Positions 52,581-62,484 of a stretch of DNA of 64,000 nucleotides are shown here, in pieces (the stretch's first letter is position 1; each line of letters begins with the position of its first letter). Made by a program: the position numbers and the translations under genes. Under the pieces are notes generated by a model. That model was not told the DNA's origin. It was given only the letters and a program-made list of their open reading frames with translations, and searched no databases. Source of the DNA: Eutypa lata (Eukaryota > Ascomycota > Sordariomycetes > Xylariales > Diatrypaceae); NCBI GenBank assembly GCA_022661535.1, contig JAKULF010000001.1:3968001-4032000 (forward strand), in the 5' to 3' direction.

Positions 52581-53966
52581 ATGTCTGGCTCACACCGCGC
52601 CCAAGCACATTTCGGCCGAGCGAACTGGAGGAAGAGAATACTATTACCTTGCTGGTCGGCACAGATCATCCTCTTGCTAGCGCTCATCGGCTTGTTTTCG
52701 TATCGACTCTCCCGTACGGTGATTACATGGAAGGATGAGGATGATAAGGGTCAGGTTCCTATGGTGGAGTTTGTGTAAGTCTTCGAAGCTAGGTAAAGCC
52801 GATGGGAATAGACTGCTGACAATACCAATAGATGGGAGAGCGTCAACATTGGCTTCTCCTTCATATCACTCGTATTAACGGTTTCCTCGGTCATGAAGTT
52901 CGTTTCCGAGGTGCTTACACCAAGCTCGATGCTATTCAACAACATATTAAATACCATCTTCGCCCTTGCGAGCCTGGCGCTGGATATCCTCGTCTACGTC
53001 CAACATGCCGACAAGAAGTACTCATTGATCGGACTTGCAATTGACTCAGTTCTCTTGTACGTAACTATAGTATAATTCTAAGACATCCCCCGACGATTAA
53101 CAACGTTCAGGTTCTTCACCATCATCTCGGTGATCTACGCCCTCATAACATATCGTCGCCTTGCCACGTATGACGACTATCACCTGCCTGGAAACGTCAA
53201 GCCCTATGGCTACGATGCCACTACCGAAATGACTGGGTACCCATCAATGCTGGAGCCGGCCGAGCCCTACGACCCCACAAACCCCAAGCAGAACTTCTCT
53301 ACGCGGCCACGGTCTCTCTCCGCCCTTTCCGCGAGCTCCCTCCGCCTATCTTTCTCTTCGCGGCGCGAGTCCGGGCCGTACGTCGCACCACAACAGCAGC
53401 AGCCCTCACCGCCTGAGACGGAGCGGAGATCTAGCTACGATCACAGGCGGAGCACGCAGTTCGACCAGTACGTGGCGCGGCGACAGAGCGGGGGCGAGAT
53501 GAACCTGCGGCACAGCATCGAGTATGCGCTCGGCACCGAGTTCGGCTGGCAAGAAGACCCGAGGAAACAGAGGGACAGCACCATCAGCAACGGGACGGTG
53601 ACGAGCCTCCAAGCGAAACAGAGCGACAACTCGCTGGGGGGCAGGCAGGCCAGCTGCGATGCCAGCATCAGCGTCCTGGGCGACGACTCCCCCACCCGGG
53701 AGCTCAGCGTCAACTCGGGCGTCACGCTCGCGCATAGCCTGGTGAGCGTGCCGGAGGTCCACGAGGAAGACGAGATGCACCCCGGTGTTGCGCGGGTCCG
53801 GGCGCAGGATCTCGGCACGGCGCGCCAGTCGCTCCTGGGAAAGAGGGGTGGCCAGCCCGGCTCTAGGGTGCATTCGAGAAGTCCACCTCGGATCGGGTCC
53901 ATAGAGGATGTGGATGGGCTCGAGAACATCGAGCTGGGACATAGGAAGCGGAGGAGCGGCTTATGA
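52581..53966 (+). CDS. Fungal four-helix integral membrane protein, function unknown
   Basis: Three exons: 52581-52774, 52832-53056 and 53111-53966, giving 424 residues. Four hydrophobic helices can be read in the first 160 residues: about 24-45 (IILLLALIGLFSYRL), 70-90 (FSFISLVLTVSSVMKF), 100-120 (NTIFALASLALDILVYV) and 130-155 (SVLLFFTIISVIYALITY). The remaining 265 residues form a hydrophilic tail rich in Ser, Arg, Gln and Glu, with a QQQQ run. The tail is probably cytosolic and phosphorylated. The arrangement resembles MARVEL-like fungal membrane proteins, but I cannot assign a family with certainty. Neighbours give no functional hint. Confidence 0.8.
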
Positions 53967-54694
53967 TTTGATACCCATGCGGGACTACGCACAATTTAAA
54001 TAAAAAAGTAAATGTTTGATACTTGGCTCTCGTGTGATGTGACGGTGATTGCTCCAAGTGGTATTAGAGTCAGCTCAGGTTTTATTTGCAACTATAACAT
54101 GATCCCTAATATCTGCCATCCGGGATGGGATTTTTGGAGAGTAGTTTATCAGAGGCCTGAGCTCTTCTTGCCTTGTTGCTCTATTATATATTGAAGCCTA
54201 AGTCTACAGATCTATCTGCAAAGCCAGATAAATCAAAGCAGTTACTGCCCTGACTTGTCCCATATTCTGTAAATGAGCGGTGCAACCTTAGCTTTGTCTA
54301 GGGCGCTGTAATTCATAGAAGTAGTTACCTGAACATACCCAACTTTGTCTATCCCCAGTACGGTCCCTGCTCTGCTCTGTTTACTTTCCCTCTGCCTCGT
54401 GTGTAAAGTAAATTAATGGTATTGGACAAAGGCTCTGAGTGCTTTCAGCTACATCAAGTGTCCATTATGTTCATTATACTGAGCTATCACGTAAGCAAGT
54501 CACGCGACCGTTAAAATCTGTTCCTTTTAAAATCTGTTTCAGGTCAGGTACATACAAAAGGATATCTGGCCCCATTGAGTGGAAGGAGCAATAATACCAT
54601 CACGTTCCGAAACGATGCGATGTCATAGGTACCCCGTCTTAAACCCCATTTTGAAGTTCTCTTCCATAACCAATCTCCCACCCATTTCACCCGG
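53967..54694. other. Intergenic gap, nothing recognised
   Basis: This is the 3' flank of the membrane-protein gene. It is AT-biased, with no supported feature. Confidence 0.5.
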
Positions 54695-55124
54695 ATGACA
54701 TATGACGACTCTGATCTTCGATCAAGCCAAATCTACAGAAACCAACCGCTATCGTCATTGATACAAAATATACAGTCCTTGAAGTATATCAGAAAACCAA
54801 TCCTGGGCGAGAGGAGGCCTTTTCTTCTTCTAAAGCTATCCCTCGTGATTACTCACAACAGTCATCGGTATGGAAGCAACCTGTTTCTATTCAATCACTC
54901 TGGTCTGGTTATTGATGTACTGACACCTTCCTAGGTCAACATGGTCAAGAGGAAATTCCAACCCAGCTTCGGAACCCCGAAAACCTAAGAGTGCTTCACG
55001 TCCAAGGGAGGATCTGACGCCCGAACAGATGATCTGGCGATGCCAGCAGGCCGCCGAGGAGAAGAAAGCTGCTGAGGCAAAACAAGCGTCGGAGGAGAAG
55101 AAAAAACCGCCCAAGAAGTTCTAA
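54695..55124 (+). pseudogene. Possible small two-exon gene with a disrupted acidic tail
   Basis: Splicing 54695-54867 to 54935-55124 keeps frame and gives 120 residues ending in a Lys/Glu/Ala-rich segment (AAEEKKAAEAKQASEEKK) and PPKKF. Immediately after the stop another frame continues as a highly charged acidic stretch (DDADKAKDEEQVADD) to a stop near 55197. This suggests a longer charged protein broken by a frameshift, perhaps at the A-run at 55101, and by one stop codon. The first exon has weak coding character. I recognise no family, and the call may be wrong. Confidence 0.3.
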
Positions 55125-56030
55125 AGTAGGATGATGCGGATAAGGCGAAGGACGAGGAGCAGGTAGCAGATGACAATGCTGAAGATGAGGGGAACTAGGA
55201 TCATGGGGTCTAGAGGACCCGCTGTCCGTCCAACGTGAGGATTAGACTATCCAAGAAGAATATCTCTGATATTGAATTTAAACGTTGAACAGCTTTCGCA
55301 ACCATACACTTCGAGCGTAATTCACCACTTTTCTTGCAACCAAAGCTCTCTGCGAGTTACAAATAATCGGGTTTAAATTCTTGTCCTTTTTGCCCATTTG
55401 TTGTGTTGATGCTGCGCCTTAGCTCCTTATTAATAATGCTTTACTAAATCTGCATTGATAATTTTTTAGTTCTGCAGTGATCCCTATATAAGTCCGCCGC
55501 CACCACCACCTGGATGCCAATTAGCCGTTGAAAATAGCTTTAATATGCTGCTAAATACGTCACTTTTAATTTATGTCATTAACTCTATTAGTTATTGTGT
55601 TGTTATAATCGAATTTCGTTACATTAAAAAGATCATTGCAATAACATAACATAGCATATTCTTAATCCAATACGATGCGATAACGTAAAAAATTAATTAA
55701 AACGGTACATTTAAACGAGGTTAAATATAATAAGGCCGTATAAAAAAATAAATTGCGAAAAAAAGCTATGGCAATTATATATTAACTATTTACCTAAAGA
55801 TCACTGGAGATCTAAAAAGATTATCACTATAGATTTAATAAAGCTCTATTAATACCAGTGAGATGCTATGTACCTATCAAGTCATTACTAAAATAATCAA
55901 TCCCTTTATATCAAGTGAATCATATAGTATTATTACGTAGGTCAACTAAGCTTTGAAATTATCCATTAATATTATTAAAAATGTTATCTAATTAGAAGAA
56001 TTAAAAGGCTTGTATATATTTTTATTATTG
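55125..56030. other. AT-rich relic-like DNA
   Basis: From about 55.5 to 56.03 kb the sequence is dominated by A and T with many TA steps, bounded by ordinary-composition DNA. No frame survives. The pattern is that expected of a repeat degraded by repeat-induced point mutation, but no parent copy is in the window. Confidence 0.45.
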
Positions 56031-56533
56031 AATGCCTAGTCGTTATTTCAACGAAGATATCTTCAGTGTGCCAATTTATATGGCAACGACCTGTCTGCTA
56101 GTACGAAGATATGACGGAATGGGTATGCCTCCAAAAAAAGGCGTGGTTCCTACAAATTCGAATCCGTCGGTCTTTTGTTATCTCGAAGTGTTCTATGGAG
56201 CTCTCGGAATCCCTATCACGACAGGGAAATACCTAATGTAACCAAATAATTCAAGCCTCATGTCACATCAACAGCTGCTCAGTGGTCTGACCCCAAGGAG
56301 GGACATTTTTATTTATTATTTATTCTCAGATAAGCTTCTAAGTCCGAATGTGCGCTCGGACGGCTGTCCCATTATAGCTAGATTGCGCCATGCTCTATGC
56401 AATTGTAACCCGCCGGTACCATTTCATGCTAGCCCACGTGATCCCCTCTCTTGGTCCCGGACATGCTTGCCTTAAACATGGGTGGGCGTGGTAGGTATCC
56501 TTCCCCGGAGTCTCCTTCAAGGTCGAAAAAACC

Positions 56534-56814
56534 TTACAAGCCATCGGCGGTCATTTGCTTGTGGACACCGGCGGTGTCGAATGGGACAATCTGTCCATCA
56601 GCGGTGCTCATTGCCGCGTTCTGGGTCTTGACTGTGGAGTCTTGTCGTCGGACGTGTTGGTCCATCGCGGTACCCTTCTGAGATCTCGGCACTTTGCCTA
56701 TAAAACAGTTAGCATCGTATATAGGGTTTGAGGTGGTAGAGCGGAATAAGACTTACGGAGCTCAGCCGAAGCAAGGGCGAAAAGAGCGAAAGAAAAGATG
56801 GCGGTGATCTTCAT
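56534..56814 (-). CDS. Small secreted protein with dibasic processing site
   Basis: Two exons, in coding order 56814-56757 and 56697-56534, separated by a 59-nt intron with standard gtaagt and tatag ends. They give 73 residues. The N-terminus MKITAIFSFALFALASAEL is a textbook signal peptide, with likely cleavage after ASA. A dibasic R-R stands before QDSTVKTQNAAMSTADG, so a Kex2-type protease could release a C-terminal peptide of about 36 residues. There are no cysteines in the mature part, unlike most disulfide-rich effectors. A TATA-like element lies about 200 bp upstream. I do not recognise the family; short secreted proteins with a similar NAAM-x-DG-VPFD layout seem common in ascomycetes, but this is an impression. 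Both exons are under 60 codons, so length-filtered gene finding would miss it. Confidence 0.72.
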
Positions 56815-58297
56815 TTTGACTGATGTTTTGTTGGGTGTGATGAACGTTGCTCAGAAGCTTAGTGAGTGATAAAAGGTCGGCCGGCGACGAGCAGTTGTAT
56901 TAATTATGCAAACAAGAAAAGAATGTTTGAGGCAAGTAAGTGGAAGTGATGGGAACTTGAAGAGTGGATGGGGGAGAGAAAGAACTATGATTCCCGGACG
57001 AGCCGCAGGTTCTTTATATGATGCTGATATCTGATTTCATCCCATGTCCTGATGACAGGGGGGTCATTCAACGCGGCTGGAATGGAGACACGGCTCCCGA
57101 GTCTCAGGGCCTCCTACACGCAGGGTTCTCTTCGGAACTGTTCGCTGGCCATCAGCAGAGATGAGACAAGCTCCTGGGTCAGATCCGGTTGGCACTCATG
57201 CTTGGAAAGAGAGAGAGCGCTGAAGATTGGCAGTGAGTGTGCACTCTTGGAAGCGCACGCTATGCACATTGCACCTACGATGAGACCGCGGCCCCTGGAT
57301 AATGGGCGATCCGAGATGGTTAGCTTTGGTTAGCAAACAAAACAATAGTAATACCAAGACTATAAGCCGGGGTTGAGACCCGCTTGAATCTAGAAGTGTC
57401 ACTCTCGCGGCTCCAAAAAAGAAAGTTTACGGGAAGATCTTAAAGTTGGGCTTGGCAGAGCAGTCAAGCTCTTGGAGCTTACGCAACAGGGGCCTGAGGG
57501 GGGGCTCCAAATGCAGGGCACAGGGCTAGGCGGGCAGGGGTATGAGACGACAGTTGGATCCAGAAAGCGGCGATCCTACTTTCAACAGGATTTCAACAGG
57601 ACGCAGCCGGATGGTTGTACCCTCGCTAAAGATTTGGGCGGCGAGAATACATTCATTAGACGCGGTTGATCCTTTTCGGTATGAGACTTATCCGTGTTCC
57701 AGGACGGTCAAAGAACGGCTCCCCCGAAACTTGTAATAGTCAGCCACATGTTTAAGCGCACGAAGAGAATGTGAAACATGACAGGCACCGACGAGAATAT
57801 GATGTGATGGAATTGATGTATTAAGCAACAAAGGCATGGAAAATGTAGTTAATTGGAAGTAACATTTATTGCATATTCTATCGCATATATATATACCATA
57901 TGTATATTTATTGCTCTGTAATTAGATCTTTGATTCCTCATTCAACGCAGCTTCAAACAATTTGAGCTTCAAAAAGTCAAGGTGACAGACAGGTGGCACC
58001 GCTATCAGTTGGTGCACCAGCCACATTTCCGTATTAAGCCACACACATGGAGGCAATAGCTCTAGCTAATTACGTAGCTCTAACTTAGTTCGTACCGTGT
58101 AGTTTAGCCCCAACCCATCTGTGAGCCTCTCCATGCTCATTGACAAGGATTTTCGCCAAAGCGCCTTGAGGGTTCCCCAACGCTACCCCTTCTTTTGCAC
58201 TGCCTCTTATCCTTTAGCGCTAACCGTCATTTGTCCTCTATAATCCTTGTTTTTCTCTTGATTAGACGTCTCCTCTCCGGAGCGGAAGAGTTTGAAT
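56815..58297. other. Divergent intergenic region
   Basis: It contains the promoter of the small secreted protein gene (minus) and that of the Rieske-DUF455 gene (plus). The last 200 bp before 58298 is CT-rich. Frames at 57052-57333 and 57472-57669 have no recognisable domain and are not called. Confidence 0.5.
57013..57018 (-). promoter_or_regulatory. Candidate TATA box of the small secreted protein gene
   Basis: The minus strand reads atataaaga here, about 200 bp upstream of the ATG at 56814. The DNA between is purine/pyrimidine mixed, with CT-rich stretches on the coding strand. This is a motif match only. Confidence 0.4.
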
Positions 58298-59650
58298 ATG
58301 TCAACTATTGATATTGGCTCGGTCTCGGATTTGACTCATTCCCGGTATACGGTCTTGCTCTCCAATGACAAGCGCCTTGTTCTATTTCGCTTACCCACTA
58401 TCCGTCCGCGTAATGCAACAACGCCGCTTAGTGTGGACGAGATCCATAATGAATGGACTTTCTATGCCATGGAGGCGGTGTGTCCGCACGCCGGTGGCCC
58501 AATGACTGATGCGAATATTGACATTGAAGATTCATCCTACGTTGCCTCCTGTCCATGGCATGCCTATGACTTCAATGTAGAGACCGGTGAGTCTAGCTAT
58601 GGCTTGAAAACTTGCACATTTCCTGTCACTGTGCAAGATAATGAAAGAGTGAGTCTTCATGTCGCCGGCGAAACTGGGTTGAGGCTGTCAAGCCTTGAAC
58701 CAGTGAGCGAGAAGGTGAAGTTCAAGCATGGCTCGAGGGTTGATGAATCTACACGACCTAAATATCTTGAGGACGATGCTACCCTTTGCGACTGGTGCGT
58801 CCACATTTTGAATACTTCGAATCCAGAGCTGAAGATTGAACTCACAACCCATTTATTCTCTCTATTTGCCACGAGGGAGCAGTCATCCTCACCTATGAAA
58901 CTGGGTGCTGGTACCACCACACCCCCTGATGAGCCGCCAAGAGAAGATCTGAAGAAGGTTCAGCCGGGTGCGATGCCCAGAGCAGGGAAAGCAGGAAGCC
59001 TGAAAAGCAGGATTACCATGATCCACGCGTTGGCCAATATTGAGCAGTGGGCTATCGATCTTGCCATTGACATTTGTGTGAGATTCGCAACCTTCCAGAC
59101 CACTGTACCAGACAACGAACTCTCGCAGCAGCTACCGCGGACGTTCTTCTACGACTGGCTCAAGGTAGCCAATGACGAAGCGAAGCATTTCTCTCTGCTC
59201 CGTGCCAGACTCGAAGAGCTCGGCAGCCACTTCGGCGCCTTGCCGGTACACCATGGTCTGTGGGAGTCCGCCGTGAGAACGGCAAACGACCTCCGAGCCC
59301 GTATCAGCGTCATTGCCCTCGTACACGAAGCTCGAGGCCTCGACGTCAACCCTTTAACGATCGAGAAGTTTCGCAACGCTGGCGACCTGGACAGCGTCGA
59401 CACGTTGAACATCATCCACAACGACGAGATCACGCACGTCACGACCGGCCATCGCTGGCTTACTTGGATATGCCAAGAAGAGGGCACGGATCCGGTGCAG
59501 GTGTTCCGGAGCAACGTCCAGGAGTTCTTCAGAGGTGCCGTGAAGGGCCCGTTCAACGCCGAGGCGAGACAGCAGGCCGGTATGGATCCGAGCTACTATG
59601 AAGACCTCACTGGACGGCCCTGGAAAGGCGATATCATTGCTGGAGGCTGA
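58298..59650 (+). CDS. Rieske [2Fe-2S] and DUF455 ferritin-like fusion protein
   Basis: A single exon of 450 residues; ATG 58298 is the first methionine codon in frame. Residues about 8-130 form a Rieske domain with C62-P-H64 and C85-P-W-H88, the complete set of cluster ligands. Residues about 145-445 match the DUF455 ferritin-like family. Candidate metal ligands are E249, E294-x2-H297, E344 and E377-x2-H380, which is the E / ExxH / E / ExxH pattern of di-iron carboxylate helical bundles such as MiaE-like hydroxylases. The fusion suggests a redox enzyme in which the Rieske cluster feeds electrons to a di-iron centre; the substrate is unknown. There is no signal peptide. A proline-rich linker (TTTPPDEPPREDL) joins the two parts. 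Confidence 0.9.
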   Translation: MSTIDIGSVSDLTHSRYTVLLSNDKRLVLFRLPTIRPRNATTPLSVDEIHNEWTFYAMEAVCPHAGGPMTDANIDIEDSSYVASCPWHAYDFNVETGESSYGLKTCTFPVTVQDNERVSLHVAGETGLRLSSLEPVSEKVKFKHGSRVDESTRPKYLEDDATLCDWCVHILNTSNPELKIELTTHLFSLFATREQSSSPMKLGAGTTTPPDEPPREDLKKVQPGAMPRAGKAGSLKSRITMIHALANIEQWAIDLAIDICVRFATFQTTVPDNELSQQLPRTFFYDWLKVANDEAKHFSLLRARLEELGSHFGALPVHHGLWESAVRTANDLRARISVIALVHEARGLDVNPLTIEKFRNAGDLDSVDTLNIIHNDEITHVTTGHRWLTWICQEEGTDPVQVFRSNVQEFFRGAVKGPFNAEARQQAGMDPSYYEDLTGRPWKGDIIAGG

Positions 59651-60809
59651 GGGTTGTTGTAATATCAAACAAGCTTGCGATGCAATGCCTGGATACATTC
59701 TACATCATCCATATCATATTGGAGAAGTGGGCAACACCGGGGGATTTGAATATGTTGAATGCCTGAGCCGCCGCTCTCAGTTGAGATTTCTTCACTATAA
59801 GCTGCACCTATATTGAGACTTCGGGGTGATTTTGATATCCTCAGGATATGTATTGGCTTCTTGACCTCCCCCCACCGTGTCTTGGTCGACGATTGCTTGA
59901 TTATATTGAGCAAATTAGTGTCATACACAGTCCCGTCCTGCTACACATTCGTTACGACCTGCTTCTAGCACCGCATAGCATACCGAGGAACCACACCGCA
60001 GAAGTGACTCATTGGCGGTTGTGGGATAAGTTGTTCTAGTTAACCTACAGTTATACGATCGCTGAAATAAGCATGCAGGGGATATGCCATGTCGCAATTT
60101 CTGTTCAGCCTTACGAATATGAACTATGCCATATCGTATGGTTCGCTGTCGCCCTTGTGATTCATTCACAACGCCGATATATGAAACCTAGCTAGCTTCA
60201 TTTGCTAGCCCGGATACCTACTTCGTTGTTGAAGCTACGCTTGAGGTTATTCCACCCACATTCCTACGATCAAGATAAAGATTGAATTCCACATGATAGA
60301 GGCGAGGTTACATAGAAAACGGCATAGTGCCTACTACCTAGGTAGTTTAGAACGGTTGTGAAACCCGTGTAGATTACGTAGTTCATGATAAAATTACAGG
60401 ATGGTAAACTGTCCCTAGGAGATAGAGCCTTAGTTGGTTACCTAGGTAGAACAAAGTGTCAATGTTAATGGATCAGAGGAAGGCTGCCTTTGGGTATCTA
60501 GTAATTTCTAGCGCTTATCTTAAAGCCGATTCAATGGATTGACCAGTCCCCCCGCCTAATGCACGCACTATCAAGTACACCACCAGCCCACCATTCGGCT
60601 GCTAGTTAGGCTTTAGCTAGTTACCTCTTAGCCAAGCTTGTAGGTAGCCCCAAATTCCCCGAATGACCCAACCAGTCAACCAACCAACCCATGTGAACCT
60701 TCATTGTTCCCCAAACTTCAAAACCCCTCTTCTCTCCAGCCGAAACGCCAGCATAGCCCTTTCGAAGTCGAGGCCCTGAGTCCGGCAACAGTAAATAATT
60801 CTAGGCAAA
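59651..60809. other. Intergenic region, nothing recognised
   Basis: This is the 3' flank of the Rieske-DUF455 gene and the promoter of the AMMECR1 gene. Several copies of the palindrome cctaggta-like motif (acctaggtag) occur near 60.3-60.45 kb. No gene is supported. Confidence 0.5.
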
Positions 60810-61634
60810 ATGGCAACCGCCGAGCACTGCATCTACTGCTTCGAGTCGCTCGCTGCTCACCTGGAGAGGCGGGAGTCGCTGACCCTCGAGGAAATCGAGA
60901 AATCATGGGTCGAATACAACAACGCCAACGCCAACGTTGCCGATGACGAGGAGGGGCCTTCCTCGAAACTGGATAACATCAAGAAGAGAATACCCGCCCT
61001 ACGCCGTGTAGCCGATGTCTCGTCGAGTGGCTCATCTTCTTCATCCTCGAGCATGTCTCTTTCCACCGATACAGCCGCAACATCGACCACATCTCTTGAC
61101 TCCACCGAACCCGCCATCACCGAGTCGCCGTTGTTTGTCACATGGAACACCGTCTCGCCTCGAACGGGTAATACATCTCTTCGCGGCTGCATCGGCACCT
61201 TCGAGGCGCAGGACCTCGATGAGGGTCTTTCTTCGTACTCCATAACCTCAGCTATACATGACATGCGCTTCGATCCCATAACGAAGCGGGAACTACCTTC
61301 CCTCGAGGTTGCTATCACTCTTCTGACTGACTTCGAAGACTGCGACGATGCTATGGACTGGGAGCTCGGCACCCACGGGATTCGGATCAACTTCACCGAG
61401 AAGGGCAGACGCTACGGTGCCACCTACTTGCCCGATGTCGCACCCGAGCAGGGTTGGACTAAGGAGGAGACGCTGGTGAGCCTCATGCGCAAGGCCGGAT
61501 GGGTTGGTAGAAAGGACAAATGGCAAGACATCAGCGATCTCACGGTCGTGCGGTATCAGGGCAAGAAACATAAACTTTTGTATTCGGAATATAAGCATTG
61601 GCGTGATTGGGTTGATAAGACGAACAAGGCATAG
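60810..61634 (+). CDS. AMMECR1-domain protein
   Basis: A single exon of 274 residues. The family motif LRGCIGTF is at 124-131. It is followed by conserved blocks YSITSAIHDMRFDPI, ELPSLEVAITLLTDFE, GTHGIRINF, ATYLPDVAPEQGW and the closing YSEYKHWRDW. These proteins are conserved from archaea to humans. The human homologue is linked to a developmental disorder, and the molecular function is not settled. The fungal protein carries a Ser/Thr-rich insert (about 65-105) between the N-terminal strand, with its CIYCFESL start, and the core. The ATG at 60810 begins MATAEHCIYCFESL, which fits the family's N-terminus. Confidence 0.95.
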   Translation: MATAEHCIYCFESLAAHLERRESLTLEEIEKSWVEYNNANANVADDEEGPSSKLDNIKKRIPALRRVADVSSSGSSSSSSSMSLSTDTAATSTTSLDSTEPAITESPLFVTWNTVSPRTGNTSLRGCIGTFEAQDLDEGLSSYSITSAIHDMRFDPITKRELPSLEVAITLLTDFEDCDDAMDWELGTHGIRINFTEKGRRYGATYLPDVAPEQGWTKEETLVSLMRKAGWVGRKDKWQDISDLTVVRYQGKKHKLLYSEYKHWRDWVDKTNKA

Positions 61635-62484
61635 ACGCATAGACACAGGCGCTTGACTATGGATTCTTTCAGAGAGGGGGAAGTGTGGATGCAAGTACGA
61701 CATCATGATTGCCGGGCGTATACGGTGGAGAGAATCAGGGCCACCATTGCAGGTGCGTTGACTTATAGGTAGATCTTTTCCTTCTGCCTCGGGCGTTTTA
61801 ATCTCCTTTCAACTTCAATTGAGATATATTTAACTCACCGAGCCCATTCATTACCTGACTAAATCTCCCTTACGGGTTACATATTACCTGCCCATCGTCT
61901 CCACGTTTCATGGCAATTAATGACATTGACATCCCTTTACATTAGCCAGTAAATCTTCCATTGTGGAGATTTGAATTACATGACATGACCACCTAGTTAG
62001 CCAAGACGAGGGAAAGGGATAGCCTCAAATTAGGAGAGCTTCCAGTTCACTCCGGAACTTTCGCACCACACAACCAAAAAGGCCTCCTGTGTTGCTGAGT
62101 TGACGAAGACTTTTAACCAGTGACCCCTTCTTGGCGCCTCTAGTGGTTATGTCTGCCCTTTCGAGGGATTGCTTTGGAATGGGTGCCTGTACTCCACACC
62201 TTGTTCCTGGACGCCTATTCGATATCCATCTCGGCTCACGAGCCATGTCTCACTACTTTGTCCCCGACAACGAGGCTAGTACTTTTTATAGAGCATGCCT
62301 ACATTCTTCGGGCCACGATGGTAGTCGCCCTGGCATCGCTTCTGAATTCCCGCTTCGCATCTCCGCCTAGCATCGCATCCACACCAGTGAACACAAAATG
62401 CCGGCTCCCCCAGCTTCTATTTATTTCTTTCCTTCACGATGAATTTCGTGAGAGTCCTTTTTGCTTCTGTCACACAACTGCAAA
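61635..62484. other. Intergenic region between AMMECR1 and the protease gene
   Basis: It contains the AMMECR1 3' flank and the protease promoter. No gene is seen. Sequence from 62.3 kb on is CT-rich, as expected of a leader. Confidence 0.5.

Noticed and set aside
56101..56180. tRNA-like B-box (ttcgaatcc) near 56.15 kb
   Set aside because: No matching A-box or acceptor-stem pairing could be found around it.
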